Below, piece by piece: positions 21,057-32,390 of a stretch of DNA of 64,000 nucleotides. The notes under the pieces are model-generated. The model was not told the origin of the DNA. It saw only the letters and a program-made list of their open reading frames with translations, and ran no database searches. The DNA is from Dichetophora obliterata (taxonomy: Eukaryota; Arthropoda; Insecta; Diptera; Sciomyzidae): the NCBI GenBank assembly GCA_963920525.1, contig OY986439.1:33301819-33365818 (forward strand), in the 5' to 3' direction. Each line of letters starts with the position of its first letter. Positions within the stretch are counted from its first letter, which is position 1. A program made the position numbers and the translations under genes.

Positions 21057-23593
21057 GAAACTGGGGGCGATGGAACAATGTAACATGTCTGACTGTCTCA
21101 ACCTGGCGAGGCCAGCATAATCTTTGTGAAATCACCTCAAGTCGACTCAAACCTCCACGTGGTGTTTCCTGGGCAACGTCAAATTAGACAACCGTTAGTT
21201 TGGCGGCTAATCTGAGCGGCGGGCCTTCCTAGGCTTAAAATAGGTTGTGCTTCGGGTTTGAAGCCCACCCGTAAAAACCAATTTCAATGAAAACAAATAA
21301 GAAAAGAAGAAAAATGATCCCCAAATCTGATGACGACTACCGCAAACGAAAAACTGATAATGATTTACGGATATGCACCTGGAATGTCCGAACTCTTAAT
21401 TGGGAAGGTGCCTCTATCCAACTGACTGATGCCTTGGAAAGATACAAAGCTGATATCACTGCTATCCAAGAAATGCGATGGAAGGGACAGGGTTGCATTC
21501 GGCATGCACCCTGTGATATCTACTACAGCGGCCATGCGGAGAAGCACGAGTTTGGATGCGGATTTGTAGTTGGTAAGAGACTACGGCTCCACGTCCTGCG
21601 ATTCACACCTGTGAACGAACGACTTGCCATAATCCGTATCAAGGTTAGATTTTTCAATATAAGCCTAATATATGCGCACGCTCTGACAGAAGACAAGGAC
21701 GATGAGATCAAGGAAATTTTCTACGAGCGCCTTGAAAATGCTTACGAGCACTGCCCCCGCCACGACGTAAAAATCGTGCTTGGTGACTTCAACGCTAAGG
21801 TGGGCAAGGAAAATATTTTTGGTCCAACAGTCGGAAAGTTCAGCCTCCACGACAACACCTCCGATAACGGAATGAGGCTGATTGACTTCGCCACAGCACG
21901 AAACATGGTCGTAAGTAGCACTAGATTCAAGCATCTCAATATTCATAAAGCCACCTGGATGTCCCCTGATCAAAAAACAAAAAATCAAATTGATCACGTT
22001 TTGATCGACGGAAGGCACTCTTCCAGTGTATTGGATGTACGCACGATCCGTGGTGCAAACATTGACTCGGATCACTATCTTGTTGCAGCCAAGATCCGTA
22101 CACGTCTGTGCGCAGCTAAGAATACATGCAACCCTACACAGAGAAAGCTAGACGTCGACAAGCTGCAATCGAAACAGACAGCCGATGCTTTCGCCACTCG
22201 ACTCTCACTCCTGCTTCAAAGCACTCCTCCAATCGATGATATATGCACGCAGTGGACACACATTTCCAACTCCATGCGTGCGGCTGCTGAAGAGGTGATT
22301 GGCTACCAACGCCCTCGCCGAAACCAGTGGTACGACCAGAAGTGTCGCGACGCCACTGCAGAGAAAGACCTTATCAGTGTGGCTTCAGACCTGGAAAGTC
22401 CACCATCGACCAGATTTTCACGCTACGACAAATCTTGGAGAAGACTCAAGAAAAACAAGTCGACACCCACCATCTTTTTGTCGACTACAAAGCCGTCTTC
22501 GACAGCCCAATAAGGAAGCACCTGTACTCCACCATGTCTGAATTTGGTATTCCTGCAAAACTAATACGACTTTGCAGGATGACACTGAGCAACACCAGCA
22601 GCGCAGTTAAAATCGGGAAGGACCTCTCCCCACCATTTATTACCAAACGAGGTTTCAGACAAGGTGATTCCTTATCGTGCGACTTTTTCAACCTAATGAT
22701 GGAAAAGATCATCCGAGCTGCTGATCTGAGACGTAGTGGCACAATATTCTACAAGAGTGTTATGCTGCTTGCGTATGCTGATGACATAGATATCATTGGT
22801 CATAATACGCGCGAAGTCAGTGCAGCATTTTCCAGATTAGAAAGAGAGTCAAGTCGAATGGGTCTGTCAGTGAATGTAGATAAGACGAAATACTTAGTGT
22901 CAACAAACAAACAGTCCCAGCGTCTTGGAACCCACGTTACCGTTGACAATACCTCCTTCGAGGTTGTGAAGAACTTCGTTTATCTGGGATCCAGCATTAA
23001 TTCAACCAACGACATCAGAATTGAGATCAAACGAAGAATAACTCTTGCCAACAGGTACTACTTTGGGCTCAGTAGGCAATTGAGAAGCAGAGCCCTCTCT
23101 CGACGAACGAAAATCACTCTCTATAAATCGCTCATCATGCCCGTCCTACTTTACGCATCACAAACCTGGACGCTGAGCAGTTTAGATGAAAAGACTTTAG
23201 GAGCATTCGAGAGAAAGATTCTTCGTAAGATCTACGGACCAATCTGCGTCAATGGCGAGTACCGAATACGGTGGAATGATGAACTGTATGAGCTGTACGC
23301 TGACATCGACATAGTCAAGCGCATTAAAATCGAGCGGCTTCGCTGGCTTGGTCATGTTCAGCGCATGAAAGACGATGCTCCAGTGAAGAAAACATTCGAT
23401 TCGGTACCCAGCGGCGGTCAACGCAGAAGAGTACGACCGCATCTTCGTTGGAAAGACCAAGTAGAGGACAACCTGACGAAGCTTGGAATTTCCAACTGGC
23501 GCCAGCAAGCGAAAGACAGAAATGGCTGGCGCAAATTCTTAGATGAGGCCAAGACCGACCTTGTAGCGACGGTTGTAGCGCCAACTAAGAAGA
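21057..23593 (+). pseudogene. RTE-like non-LTR retrotransposon, internally deleted
   Basis: A 2537-bp insertion lies between two copies of AGTACAATTG (21047-21056 and 23594-23603). The first frame (21287-22513) is an apurinic-type endonuclease (ICTWNVRT, IQEMRWKG, LGDFNAKVG, DSDHYLVAAK). The second frame (22327-23604) is the reverse transcriptase from the motif YQCGFRPGKST onward (HLFVDYKAVFDSP, GFRQGDSLS, LAYADDID), followed by the usual C-terminal thumb and a WLGHVQRM tail. The two frames overlap out of phase near 22365-22375. The segment between endonuclease and RT (RT motifs before the fingers' FRPGKS) is missing, which points to an internal deletion with frameshift. The catalytic Asp residues remain. 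The element is otherwise young, with an intact 10-bp duplication. The last codons run into the duplicated target. Confidence 0.85.
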
Positions 23594-23954
23594 AGTACAA
23601 TTGATTTGTATGCGGTAAAAGAAAGTGTGACAAAATATTTTCCCTTAAACCATCTAGAACTCAAAACAAATCGAGTGCCAAAATTTGAGCCTAAGTTACT
23701 TAATACCTATCGTTTTAATTTTTTAACTGTATACTGTATTACTGTACATAACTGTATTACTATCTATAAAGTCGGTTTTTAAATTTTGTATTTGTAGATT
23801 TTTGGGGATTTTTTCGAAAAAACTGGATACATTTTAATTTTATATCAAATCGAATAGTTTTTAGCCTATGGCGTTAAAAAAAACTTTTAAAAATTTGGGC
23901 CACCTTATGTACATTTACACAAAAAACAGTATATACATATATTGTATTTATTAT

Positions 23955-24400
23955 AGTTAGGCAATTCACAGTTCATGCTAATTAAGGTTTAATGTGCTAA
24001 TTCTGAAATGTGCTATTTTGCCTGTTAATTTTTTGTTTTTGTGTTACATGGAAACACAAATTAAACCGGTGTGTTAAATGTTGCCACTTTTGTACATGCC
24101 CCAAGGCATGTTTTTTTAGAGTGTTAATGTGTTATTTTGTGAACAGCTGTTATACGTGAATAAAGAAGAGCAACCTGGTAAATAATTTTGATGAAGTTTT
24201 CAAATAAACTGAATATTATATTGAGTTATTTAAATTTTAATAGAATCCAAAACATCTTAGCTGCATATTAAAGATTCCAGCGCTGTTTTGAAACTGCAAA
24301 TCAATACTTTTCACTTAAATTGTGCTCACAGTTGTAAAAAATTACTACATTAAAATATTAATATATTAAAACATTACAATGAACTGTGAATTGCCCAAGT
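23955..24400. mobile_element. TIR element in the palindrome loop
   Basis: GGCAATTCACAGTTCAT near 23960 faces ATGAACTGTGAATTGCCC near 24379. The element between them is about 430-445 bp and AT-rich, with no coding capacity. No target duplication was clear. Confidence 0.55.
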
Positions 24401-25299
24401 ATATTTTCTTAATTTCTGAAAATAATATACTACCTTCATGGTTACAAATCTTATAATAAATTTTAATACAAGCATTAAAAAGTATTAAATTTTGTAAAAT
24501 TTTTAAAAAGTATTAGTAAGAATTGATTACGAAATTCGTAAATATATATTGTTTTACATTTTAATACAGTTAAAATATTAAAACGATAGGTATTAAGTAA
24601 CTTAAGCTCAAATTTTGGCACTCGATTTGTTTTGAGTTCTAGATGGTTTAAGGGAAAATATTTTACCACACCTTCTTTTACCGCCTACAAGTCAATTGTA
24701 CTATTAGACTAAAATTTTGTAATTTGTTTATATAGATACGTTCGGCAACTATACTCAAAATGGTGAAAACATAAAATGTTTTTTTTTCCAATTAGCATGA
24801 AAATTCATATATGGCAGTAAGGCGGTGACAGGACAACGTCTGCCGGAGAATATCTTTATACAATAAATTCTTCTGTACATGGCTTTCACTGAACTCCTCC
24901 TAAACAGTTAGACCGATTTTGAAGAAATTTGGTGTTTGTATTTTGTTAATTCAAGTTAATTTTATTTATTAAAAGCATTGTTGTTAAAAAAAATTTCAAG
25001 TCCTAACTAATAATAATTTCATTAGCCGAATCATCAGAATTTCGTCTTTTTATTGGTCTAATGAATATTTAAAAATTATGGTTGTGTATCCAAAGTAGCA
25101 AGCAAAATATTGCTACAAGGAAAATATCCGGCTAGAAACAAACTAAATTCGGCAACTACAAGAAGATGGAAGAAAAAAAAACACACATACATATAAATAA
25201 TAACCTGTTAGATTTGTATCAAATATAACTTTTAATCTCATTAATTAAATCTACAATATTTCTTTGTTTTATTTTAAATTTATAAAATACTGCTAAAAC

Positions 25300-26388
25300 A
25301 ATTCAATTTTAATTAGTTTTTATGATCTATTGAATAATTACATGAATTAAGATTATGAGCTTTAGATCAAGTGAGTTTTCAAGAAGGCAACAACAACAAC
25401 AACAACTCTGTATAGAGTCAATCACTTAGCTGACTAGACAGTCTGTTTCGGAAATCGCTACATATTCCTCATCAGTAGTCTTTGAGTGATTAAGCTGTGA
25501 TCAACTCACTATTTAAACCAGCATATGAATGTGTAGATCCTCTAATTCATTCTCATGAATTGTATGGCTGCTAACCATATGACACTTCAAAGCAGTAAGC
25601 CATTTTTAGATCACCGCCATCAAAACTCTATCAAGGGTTGCCATCTGTTCTAGTTGCTTCTTCATTTATTTCAATATTCATTGGTGTTCGATTGTTTGTC
25701 GAAATGCACCATAGAAATGAAACGAGTTTTTGCTTCGCCAGAAGCTAGTGTTCTAACTGAAAGGTGGCTATTTTCACAACCAAAAGTTCAATTACACATG
25801 ACTTTGACCGAAAAATCGATCAATTATTAGATTATTTAATTAATTTGACATTAATTAAACTTATTTGGCCGTGCTCTGCCATAGTTAAGTTAATTAGTTT
25901 TTATGATCTATTGAATAATTACATGAATTAAGATTATGAGCTTTAGATCAAGTGAGTTTTCAAGAAGGCAACAACAACAACAACAACTCTGTATAGAGTC
26001 AATCACTTAGCTGACTAGACATTCTGTTTCGGAAATCGCTACATATTCCTCATCAGTAGTCTTTGAGTGATTAAGCTGTGATCAACTCACTGTTTAAACC
26101 AGCATATGAATGTGTAGATCCTCTAATTCATTCTCATGAATTGTATGGCTGCTAATCATATGACACTTCAAAGCAGTAAGCCATTTTTAGATCACCGCCA
26201 TCAAAACTCTATCAAGGGTTGCCATCTGTTCTAGTTGCTTCTTCATTTATTTCAATATTCATGTAGCGAATATGTAGCGATTTCCGAAACAGACTGTCTA
26301 GTCAGCTAAGTGATTGACTCTATACAGAGTTGTTGTTGTTGCCTTCTTGAAAACTCACTTGATCTAAAGCTCATAATCTTAATTCATC
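25300..26388. repeat. Compound foldback insert in the right palindrome arm
   Basis: A ~370-bp unit beginning TAGTTTTTATGATCTATTGA occurs at about 25316-25680 and again, nearly identical, at about 25895-26264, separated by ~213 bp. The second copy is followed by an inverted copy of its first third (about 26265-26388, including AGACTGTCTAGTCAGCTAAG). The left palindrome arm lacks this block at the matching position (around 20455), so it inserted after the palindrome formed. Confidence 0.7.
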
Positions 26389-27065
26389 CAATTCTATTTT
26401 ATTGCTACATTTTTTTATTATCCAATAATTATTTCATTAGCCGAATCAGAATTCTGTCTTTCTATTCAGCTAATGAAATATATAAAAATCCTTCTCTGCA
26501 GCAGCAACCAAAATATAGCTACAACGAAATCACAACAAAAATGTCCAGCTGGAAACAAAATAAATTCGGCAACCATGCACATGCAAATAAGAAGCTGTAA
26601 AGTTTTATTTTCATTTATAAAATTTGCAATATTTCTTCAGATATTCAAATAAGGAGAAACAGGCAAGCACATTAAAAAATACTGATCTGTTTGCTCCCTT
26701 CTGCACGCAGCCAAAATGATCAATATATAGAAAACAAAATGTAAACAAACTCGCACATTTGAAGGGGTATAAAATAAATGTACCATCAAAATATCCTGTT
26801 CTGTCGATGGATGGCTAATATTAGCGAGCAAAAAATAACGAGCGACGAGTGAAAACTCTTATAGATATATACTCGTTGTAGGAACACTGTTTACTCGCTA
26901 CATTGGTTGACAGATTCTTCAAATTTTGTTAAAGTATGGCAATATATTTAGAGAAAAGCTGAGAGAAATAGAAACATTTCTATCTTGGCGTTTTCGTTGT
27001 CGTACTAAAACGTACAGCGCTCTGCCTGCCAACACGACAATGACATGATTCTGGTCAGACTGTAA

Positions 27066-27529
27066 AGGTAGAATTATAATAGACTTAATGTAGAAATGTT
27101 GTCAACTGTCATCGGAACGGGACGTAATGTAAGAAATCGTTGTAGCAATTATAATAGGCAGTAGCCAGGTAGTTGTTTGTCGTTAATAATTGCACGTTCC
27201 CGTACAAGTTCAATTAAAACTTTGTCATCCATAGCTGTGGATACATAGAACTATCACATTAATAACGAAAACTCAACAAAAAGCGTAGTTCAACAATATA
27301 AAATAGAGCAATAATCGAATCTAACCTCAATGCTTAGTTGTTCTTTGAACAGACGTAATGTAAAGTAACGTAGAAATCGAAATCCAATGGATCTTCACGT
27401 CCCGTTACATTACATTACGTTTATTATAATCACTTGTATAAGAAAGTATTGTTGGACACAATAAGTGAAAGGACACACTGCTCAATTGACATTAGACCAC
27501 ATTACGTTACGTCTATTATAACTGGGCCT
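27066..27529. mobile_element. PIF/Harbinger-like MITE
   Basis: The left end AGGTAGAATTATAATAGACT and right end (reverse complement AAGGCCCAGTTATAATAGAC) are inverted, with TAA on both sides (27063-27065, 27530-27532). The flanks are themselves repeated: GCGCTCTGCCTG occurs near 27019 and 27553. Sequence inside is rich in ACGTAATGTA words. No ORF. Confidence 0.6.
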
Positions 27530-27589
27530 TAAGGATTGCATTGATTCTGCAAGCGCTCTGCCTGACGACACAACAACGACATGATTCCG

Positions 27590-27840
27590 GTCAAGCAGTA
27601 AAATATATTCGCTTTATAAATTGCGAGCGCCTTATAAATTGCGAGGAACTTGTTCTGTGAGCGCATACCACTCAGCCCGAAAGTTGTGGAACAGTTCTTT
27701 CCGCTGAATGCAGGCAGTGACTGCATTCTATCCGAAAAAGCGAAGTAAGATGTTGCGGAACTTTCGGGCTGAATGGTATACGCTCACGGAACATGTACCT
27801 TGAGCTGTCACAATTTATATGGCGAATATATTTTATACTA
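27590..27840. repeat. Palindromic repeat upstream of the ZC4H2 gene
   Basis: Arms such as ATACCACTCAGCCCGAAAGT (27664) and ACTTTCGGGCTGAATGGTAT (27760), and AAAATATATTCGC with GCGAATATATTTTAT further out, make a ~250-bp hairpin. A second internal inverted pair contains CATTCTATCCGAAAAAGCG. It ends about 350 bp before the ZC4H2 start. Confidence 0.6.
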
Positions 27841-28193
27841 CTTCGCTACCTGAGCGCTTTTTCGGATAGAATGCGGCCAGTGTCGCTCGGTTACAATGGA
27901 TATGCACTGCTACGGAAATACGAAGTGGCACCACTGACTCTTATGTATACAATAAGAAAGCAGACAAAAATAAATGGATTAGAAAACATTGGTTAATAAT
28001 TCTTCCAAATAGTGTTCAAAGCCGAAAAGTCCGATAATAAAAACTCCACATTTTAACATCAAAAGTGATTAAATACAGCCTATATGTATTAGATATTTAA
28101 TTGTTTCTTTTGTAAACAAAGTGAAAGGAAAAAATAAAAACATTGAAAACAGACCAAGACACAAACAAAAACACCTCACGAACTTGAACAAAA

Positions 28194-29129
28194 ATGGCCA
28201 CCACTGAGATATCCAGCACTAACGAAAGGCACTACTACGCCAAACTTGAGGCTATCAAGGATATACGGGACAAGACTGTAGCGTTGGAAAAGCTCAAAGT
28301 GAAAATTATCAAAGAGGTAAAGATTAGCGATGATGAAGATAAATGCTTGGATGAATATCGCAAAGAGATGGAACATTTGTTGGAGGAAAAGATGTCTCAT
28401 GTGGAGGAATTGCGCCAGATACACGCGGACATTAATGATATGGAGAATATTATCAAACAGACAAAAGAGAATCAAACGCGTTCCGTGGATATAGCCAATC
28501 GTATCTATGAGGAGTACTTGGCGCTCAAATATCAAATTGATCACATGCGTCGTGACTATCTCGGCTTGAGTCCATTGCGTGATCTACACGAAGAAGATGG
28601 CAGTCCCATATCAAAGGATCGTTTTCAGTCTAACTTCCTGAAAGTTGCAGCACAATCAGCAGCAGCTTGTGCTGCTGCCGCCGCTGCTGCTGCAGCTGCG
28701 GCCGCCTCACAGAATGCGGCTCTTGCACGTCCACATGCTCGACATCCTCTTATGCCTGAGGCAACTGTCACATCAATGCCACCGAATGCTGGTAGTGGTG
28801 GTGGTGGTGGAGGTAGTGGTGGACATGCTTTTATGCCACCAGCACCACCGGCGCAAGGTGGAGCTGTACGTCTGGGCAAGGGTGATTTCTCGGCACCACC
28901 ACCACCAGCTCCGCCAACTTCACGCTTGCAACAGTCACCGTCCATTGGAATTGGTCATCATCCAACTTTCCGTTCCGATTTTAATGTAAACCTGCGCCAA
29001 CAACCGCCACCTATGAAGTCTTGTCTCTCTTGTCATCAACAAATTCATCGCAATGCGCCCATTTGTCCACTTTGTAAGGCCAAGTCACGATCTCGCAACC
29101 CGAAAAAACCGAAGAAGAAAAACAATTAA
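28194..29129 (+). CDS. ZC4H2 zinc-finger protein (single exon)
   Basis: This is the ortholog of human ZC4H2, a nuclear protein linked to neural development and BMP/ubiquitin-ligase signalling (family knowledge). At 311 aa it is longer than human (224) because of a low-complexity middle. The first ~120 residues form the conserved coiled coil (KLEAIKDIR, EEKMSHVEELRQIHADIN). The middle holds an Ala run (about residues 160-175), a Gly run and Pro-rich stretches. The C-terminus is the diagnostic C4H2 finger: SCLSCHQQIHRNAPICPLCK, followed by the basic KSRSRNPKKPKK tail. The ATG at 28194 is chosen because the coiled coil starts soon after it and it is preceded by AAAA. I saw no clear AATAAA close downstream. 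Confidence 0.93.
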   Translation: MATTEISSTNERHYYAKLEAIKDIRDKTVALEKLKVKIIKEVKISDDEDKCLDEYRKEMEHLLEEKMSHVEELRQIHADINDMENIIKQTKENQTRSVDIANRIYEEYLALKYQIDHMRRDYLGLSPLRDLHEEDGSPISKDRFQSNFLKVAAQSAAACAAAAAAAAAAAASQNAALARPHARHPLMPEATVTSMPPNAGSGGGGGGSGGHAFMPPAPPAQGGAVRLGKGDFSAPPPPAPPTSRLQQSPSIGIGHHPTFRSDFNVNLRQQPPPMKSCLSCHQQIHRNAPICPLCKAKSRSRNPKKPKKKNN

Positions 29130-29228
29130 AATCGATGGAAAGTCGCACAACTTTTCGACGCTAAGTAGTCTTTGATACAATTTATTGAGGGCATAACATG
29201 TATTATTTCGAGTATTTAAAAAAATATT

Positions 29229-29377
29229 CAGCCCTATCATGAATAATTTTTCATGCGGAATCGGAAAAGGTTTACCAACAAAATTGCATTAAAATTTTTC
29301 AAAATGTTTTTGAGCTTTATCTTAAAAAATTAAAACTACCTTTTTAAATTCCGCGTAAAAAATTATTCATGATGGGG
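29229..29377. mobile_element. Hairpin MITE, CAGCCC family
   Basis: It begins CAGCCCTATCATGAATAATT and ends AAATTATTCATGATGGGG. The arms pair over most of the ~145-bp length, giving one long hairpin. It lies about 100 bp after the ZC4H2 stop, so it is likely in or near its 3' UTR. Confidence 0.7.
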
Positions 29378-30529
29378 TTTTGTTTCAAGTATTTCGTACA
29401 TTATTTTATAAAGTTTTCAAATTTTAATAAGATTTAAAGCTAACTAATTGGCTGGCTTACTAATTAAACTAACAGAAATTATTTTTTATGTAGAACAAGA
29501 AATGTTTCTACAGCTAATACATATTAAAAAAATAGTATGCTAAAAAAATAGGATTTTTAAAAATTAGTCGAAGACATAAGTCATGAAACTGCATATATCA
29601 CATATTATTTTTTAAATTACCAGATCATATTTTCTCATGTTATATTAAATGACTCAAAATGCCTATCTTGTTAAAGAACAATGACTCGGAGAAAAAATAT
29701 AAACTATAACTGGATAAATAAATATCCAGTTTATTAAATTGCGAGTAAATGAGAGCAGCCGGAATTGTAATGTTAGGAAAAATTCTTTATATTAATGAAA
29801 GCAATGGTTTAAATTTTTTTATATTGAAAATTTTTAAAATAATCTAGTTTTGATCATAGAAACAAATTCTGGTATCGCTAATTTGATTTAATTTCTTTGG
29901 TTGAAAATTGAACTTGAATAAATGTACTAGAACTTACGTTTCTGTATCGCCAAGGCCACATCTGATTAGTTTTATCAATTACATTTGGAAAAACTTGTTG
30001 TTTCTCGTGCACCCGCAATAAAGCATGTACTTATTAGCTATTTGTTGAACCTTTTCTAGCCTTGACGAATGAATCGCAGCTGAAGGATTCCAAATAAACG
30101 AAACATATTTTCATCTAAGAACAATAAAGTTATTTTATTGTATAGAGGATCTTTAAATTCTTAACTATTCGTTCGAATAAAGGCAAACAGTGTGAAAACT
30201 TTAGGCAGCAAAAAATTTAGATGCTTAGCAAAGGTATTCAGCACTACCATAGTATGCGTCGTCGATTGTATATCGTCACTTTGAGTCGACGTAGATATTA
30301 AATTAATGTTGAATTTGTATCAGCTAACATTGACGTGGGTACGAATATAATTTATAAATATCTTTGGAATAGTTTTCGCAAACGAAAACGCCGATACCAA
30401 TTTTATACTAGTCGTCGCTATTTGGCAGGGCTGGAAATCGAAAATTTAATATGAGGTATTGATCTGATTACTAGATTTGCTAAAGGATACATGATAATAT
30501 TTACTAATGTTACACAGATATTCTCAAGT
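29378..30529. other. Intergenic, no gene seen
   Basis: AT-rich sequence with no conserved ORF or RNA gene. No repeat with clear ends was recognised. Confidence 0.45.
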
Positions 30530-31480
30530 TCTGCTTGCAGTAATGCCGCATCAGCGAAGCAGTTAACCTTTGCGAACATTTTCAGGTCATCAACATAAAG
30601 AAGATAATTAGCAAAATGAAAACAAACAGCCCAATTCTGAATGATTTTTACCGAGGAATCGGAAAAAATAGTTTTAATTTTTAAGATAGCCGATAAAGAT
30701 ATCTCATTTTTTTACACTCATGAATATTGACGGTTGATTAACAGATTGGCATTAAAAATTCCAAATTTTTTTTGAACTTTGTCTTAAAAATTAAAACTTC
30801 CCTTTCCGATTCCCCGAGAAAAATCATTCAGAATTGGACTGAATGTGTTATATCATTGATAAAAACCACAAAAATCAAATGCCTAAAATACCACCCTGCG
30901 GTACACCAGAGGTCGCTGGATAGCAATATGAATGAGTGTTATCGATTGAGACAAAACAATGCTTACCACTAAGATAAGATTTTATCCATTACAGAAAAGT
31001 TGAGTGAAAGCCCATTTTCGTAAGTTTAGCCACGAGGACCTTGTGGAAAACTTTATCGAAAGCTTTCGAAAAATCTGTGTAAATGCATCAATTTGAAAAC
31101 CTGATTCTAAAGAAGAAATACAGTAAATAGAAAAAGGGCAAGGTTTGTAATGGTGGACTATCCAGCTACAAACCCATGCTGCTCAGTAGAGGCACACCGC
31201 TTTACAAGAAAATAAAGTTTCTGCTTGATAATTGACTTAAACAGTTTTTAAAGATTTGTTAATATGGAAATAGGACTGTAATTGCAAGCATAATTTTTTT
31301 TGTCCACTTTTAAAGATTCGAGTTATGGCTGCAATCTTCCAAAATTCTATAAAAGACCCAGATGAGTGTGAATTTTTTAAAATTATACAAATGTTCAGCT
31401 AATGCAGTAGCACATTGTTTTAATAACATAGCGCACAAACCCTCGTTGAGATTTTAAAGAGGGTGTCATGATTTTAGGCA
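30530..31480 (-). pseudogene. Decayed Jockey/R1-like reverse transcriptase
   Basis: Read on the minus strand, remnants appear in the correct order: DFSKAFDKV (about 31050-31075), WIKSYLSGKH, SGVPQGGILG (about 30885-30915), INDITHS, and LLYVDDLKMF (about 30575-30610). Stops and frameshifts interrupt the frame (for example a TAA before WIKSYL). A hairpin MITE (30627-30841) has inserted between the PQG and YVDD motifs. The 5' and 3' limits are approximate. Confidence 0.7.
30627..30841. mobile_element. Hairpin MITE, CAGCCC family, inside an RT pseudogene
   Basis: It starts CAGCCCAATTCTGAATGATT and ends AATCATTCAGAATTGGACTG, with the family's inner words (AAAACTTCCC, TTCCGATTCCCCGAG). Its position splits a reverse-transcriptase frame, which shows it is an insertion. 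Confidence 0.7.
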
Positions 31481-31639
31481 TGATCACAAATTACGAATCG
31501 TTTTGATTCTATTTAAAAACTGTACTTTAATTGTGTCAGTCGCCTGAAGACAACATTTGCCCGGAGTGAACTACAGTATTAGGATCACTAATTAAAAACT
31601 TATCAATATGTGATGGTGTTTTATTATGAACATTATAAT

Positions 31640-32390
31640 GAGTTGGTAGTAGAGCTGCAACTAAAGCACGTGTTTCGAACTACACATGTACACGGAAGTT
31701 CGAACTCTGTGAAGTTCGTTTTTGAAAACTCGTACTCGAACTGCACGTGCATGCTAAACACGTACTACACGTGTAGTAGCAAAAGTACGTGTACACGTGT
31801 TTACGCGTACACGAGTACACTCGTTCACGTTTTAAAGTATTCGCGTTTTCACGATTTAAACGCATCCAAGCCAATTCCCATAGGTTCCTATTGTCTCTGG
31901 ACAAGAGATTATATTACAATAAGTTTGGCCAACTTTTTATAGTTTACTGGAGCTTGTTGGCGCTTCATAGACTTCATGGCTAATATCTGACCTTTTGTGG
32001 TTTCTATGAAATCTTTTATCTGATATTCATAAGTGAATGATATTATGGCCAATCAGTTGCACTGGGACTACTCACATACAGGATGAGTTATTGTATTAAT
32101 TATGGCTTAAATGAAAACCCTGGACAAGAAATCTATACTTTTATGGTCTTATTTCTTTTTGTTGTTATAGTGCCGGGATGAATGCTACGATTGTCTATCG
32201 AATGAAATATTTTTGACGAAAGCGTCCACGAAACGCATAAAAGAAACGTGAACCTGTGTACACGTGAACCCGTGTAGTACGTGTTTAACATTCCCGTGTA
32301 GTTCGAGTACGTGAATTTTTAAAATATTCTTAAAAACACGTGTACTCGTCCTACACGTGATCACGTGAAAATGGGTACTCTCTTTGGTAG
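31640..32390. repeat. Foldback element with CACGTG-rich arms
   Basis: The left arm (about 31655-31850) and right arm (about 32215-32385) are both crowded with ACGTGT/ACACGT words and palindromes, such as CTACACGTGTAG, GTACACGTGT and TCGTGTACGCG-like variants on the left, and GTACACGTGAA, TACACGTGATCACGTG on the right. The intervening ~360 bp is ordinary AT-rich sequence. The arms are roughly inverted to each other. Open frames here are shadows. No transposase seen. Confidence 0.55.

Larger units (their letters stand above)
19968..26878. mobile_element. Large palindromic (foldback) element, nested insertions
   Basis: The outer ends CAACGAGTATATATCTATAA (19968) and TTATAGATATATACTCGTTG (ending 26878) begin arms that stay inverted for about 1.2 kb. 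The left arm is 19968-21056 plus 23604-23733. The right arm is 24565-26878 with a ~1.1-kb insert at about 25300-26387. The left arm is split by a LINE. Within an arm, a segment at 20275-20450 is repeated, diverged, at 20570-20735, and internally repetitive arms of this kind are typical of foldback elements. The loop (23734-24564) has no gene. I found no clear target duplication: GCGGTGT is on the left and TAGGAAC on the right. Superfamily unknown. Confidence 0.75.

Noticed and set aside
28625..28989. Pro/Gly/Ala-rich and Leu/His-rich frames overlapping ZC4H2
   Set aside because: They are shadows of the low-complexity Ala/Gly/Pro middle of ZC4H2 in other frames.
31610..31983. Frames in the CACGTG-rich arm
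   Set aside because: Palindromic repetitive sequence opens frames on both strands with no domain.
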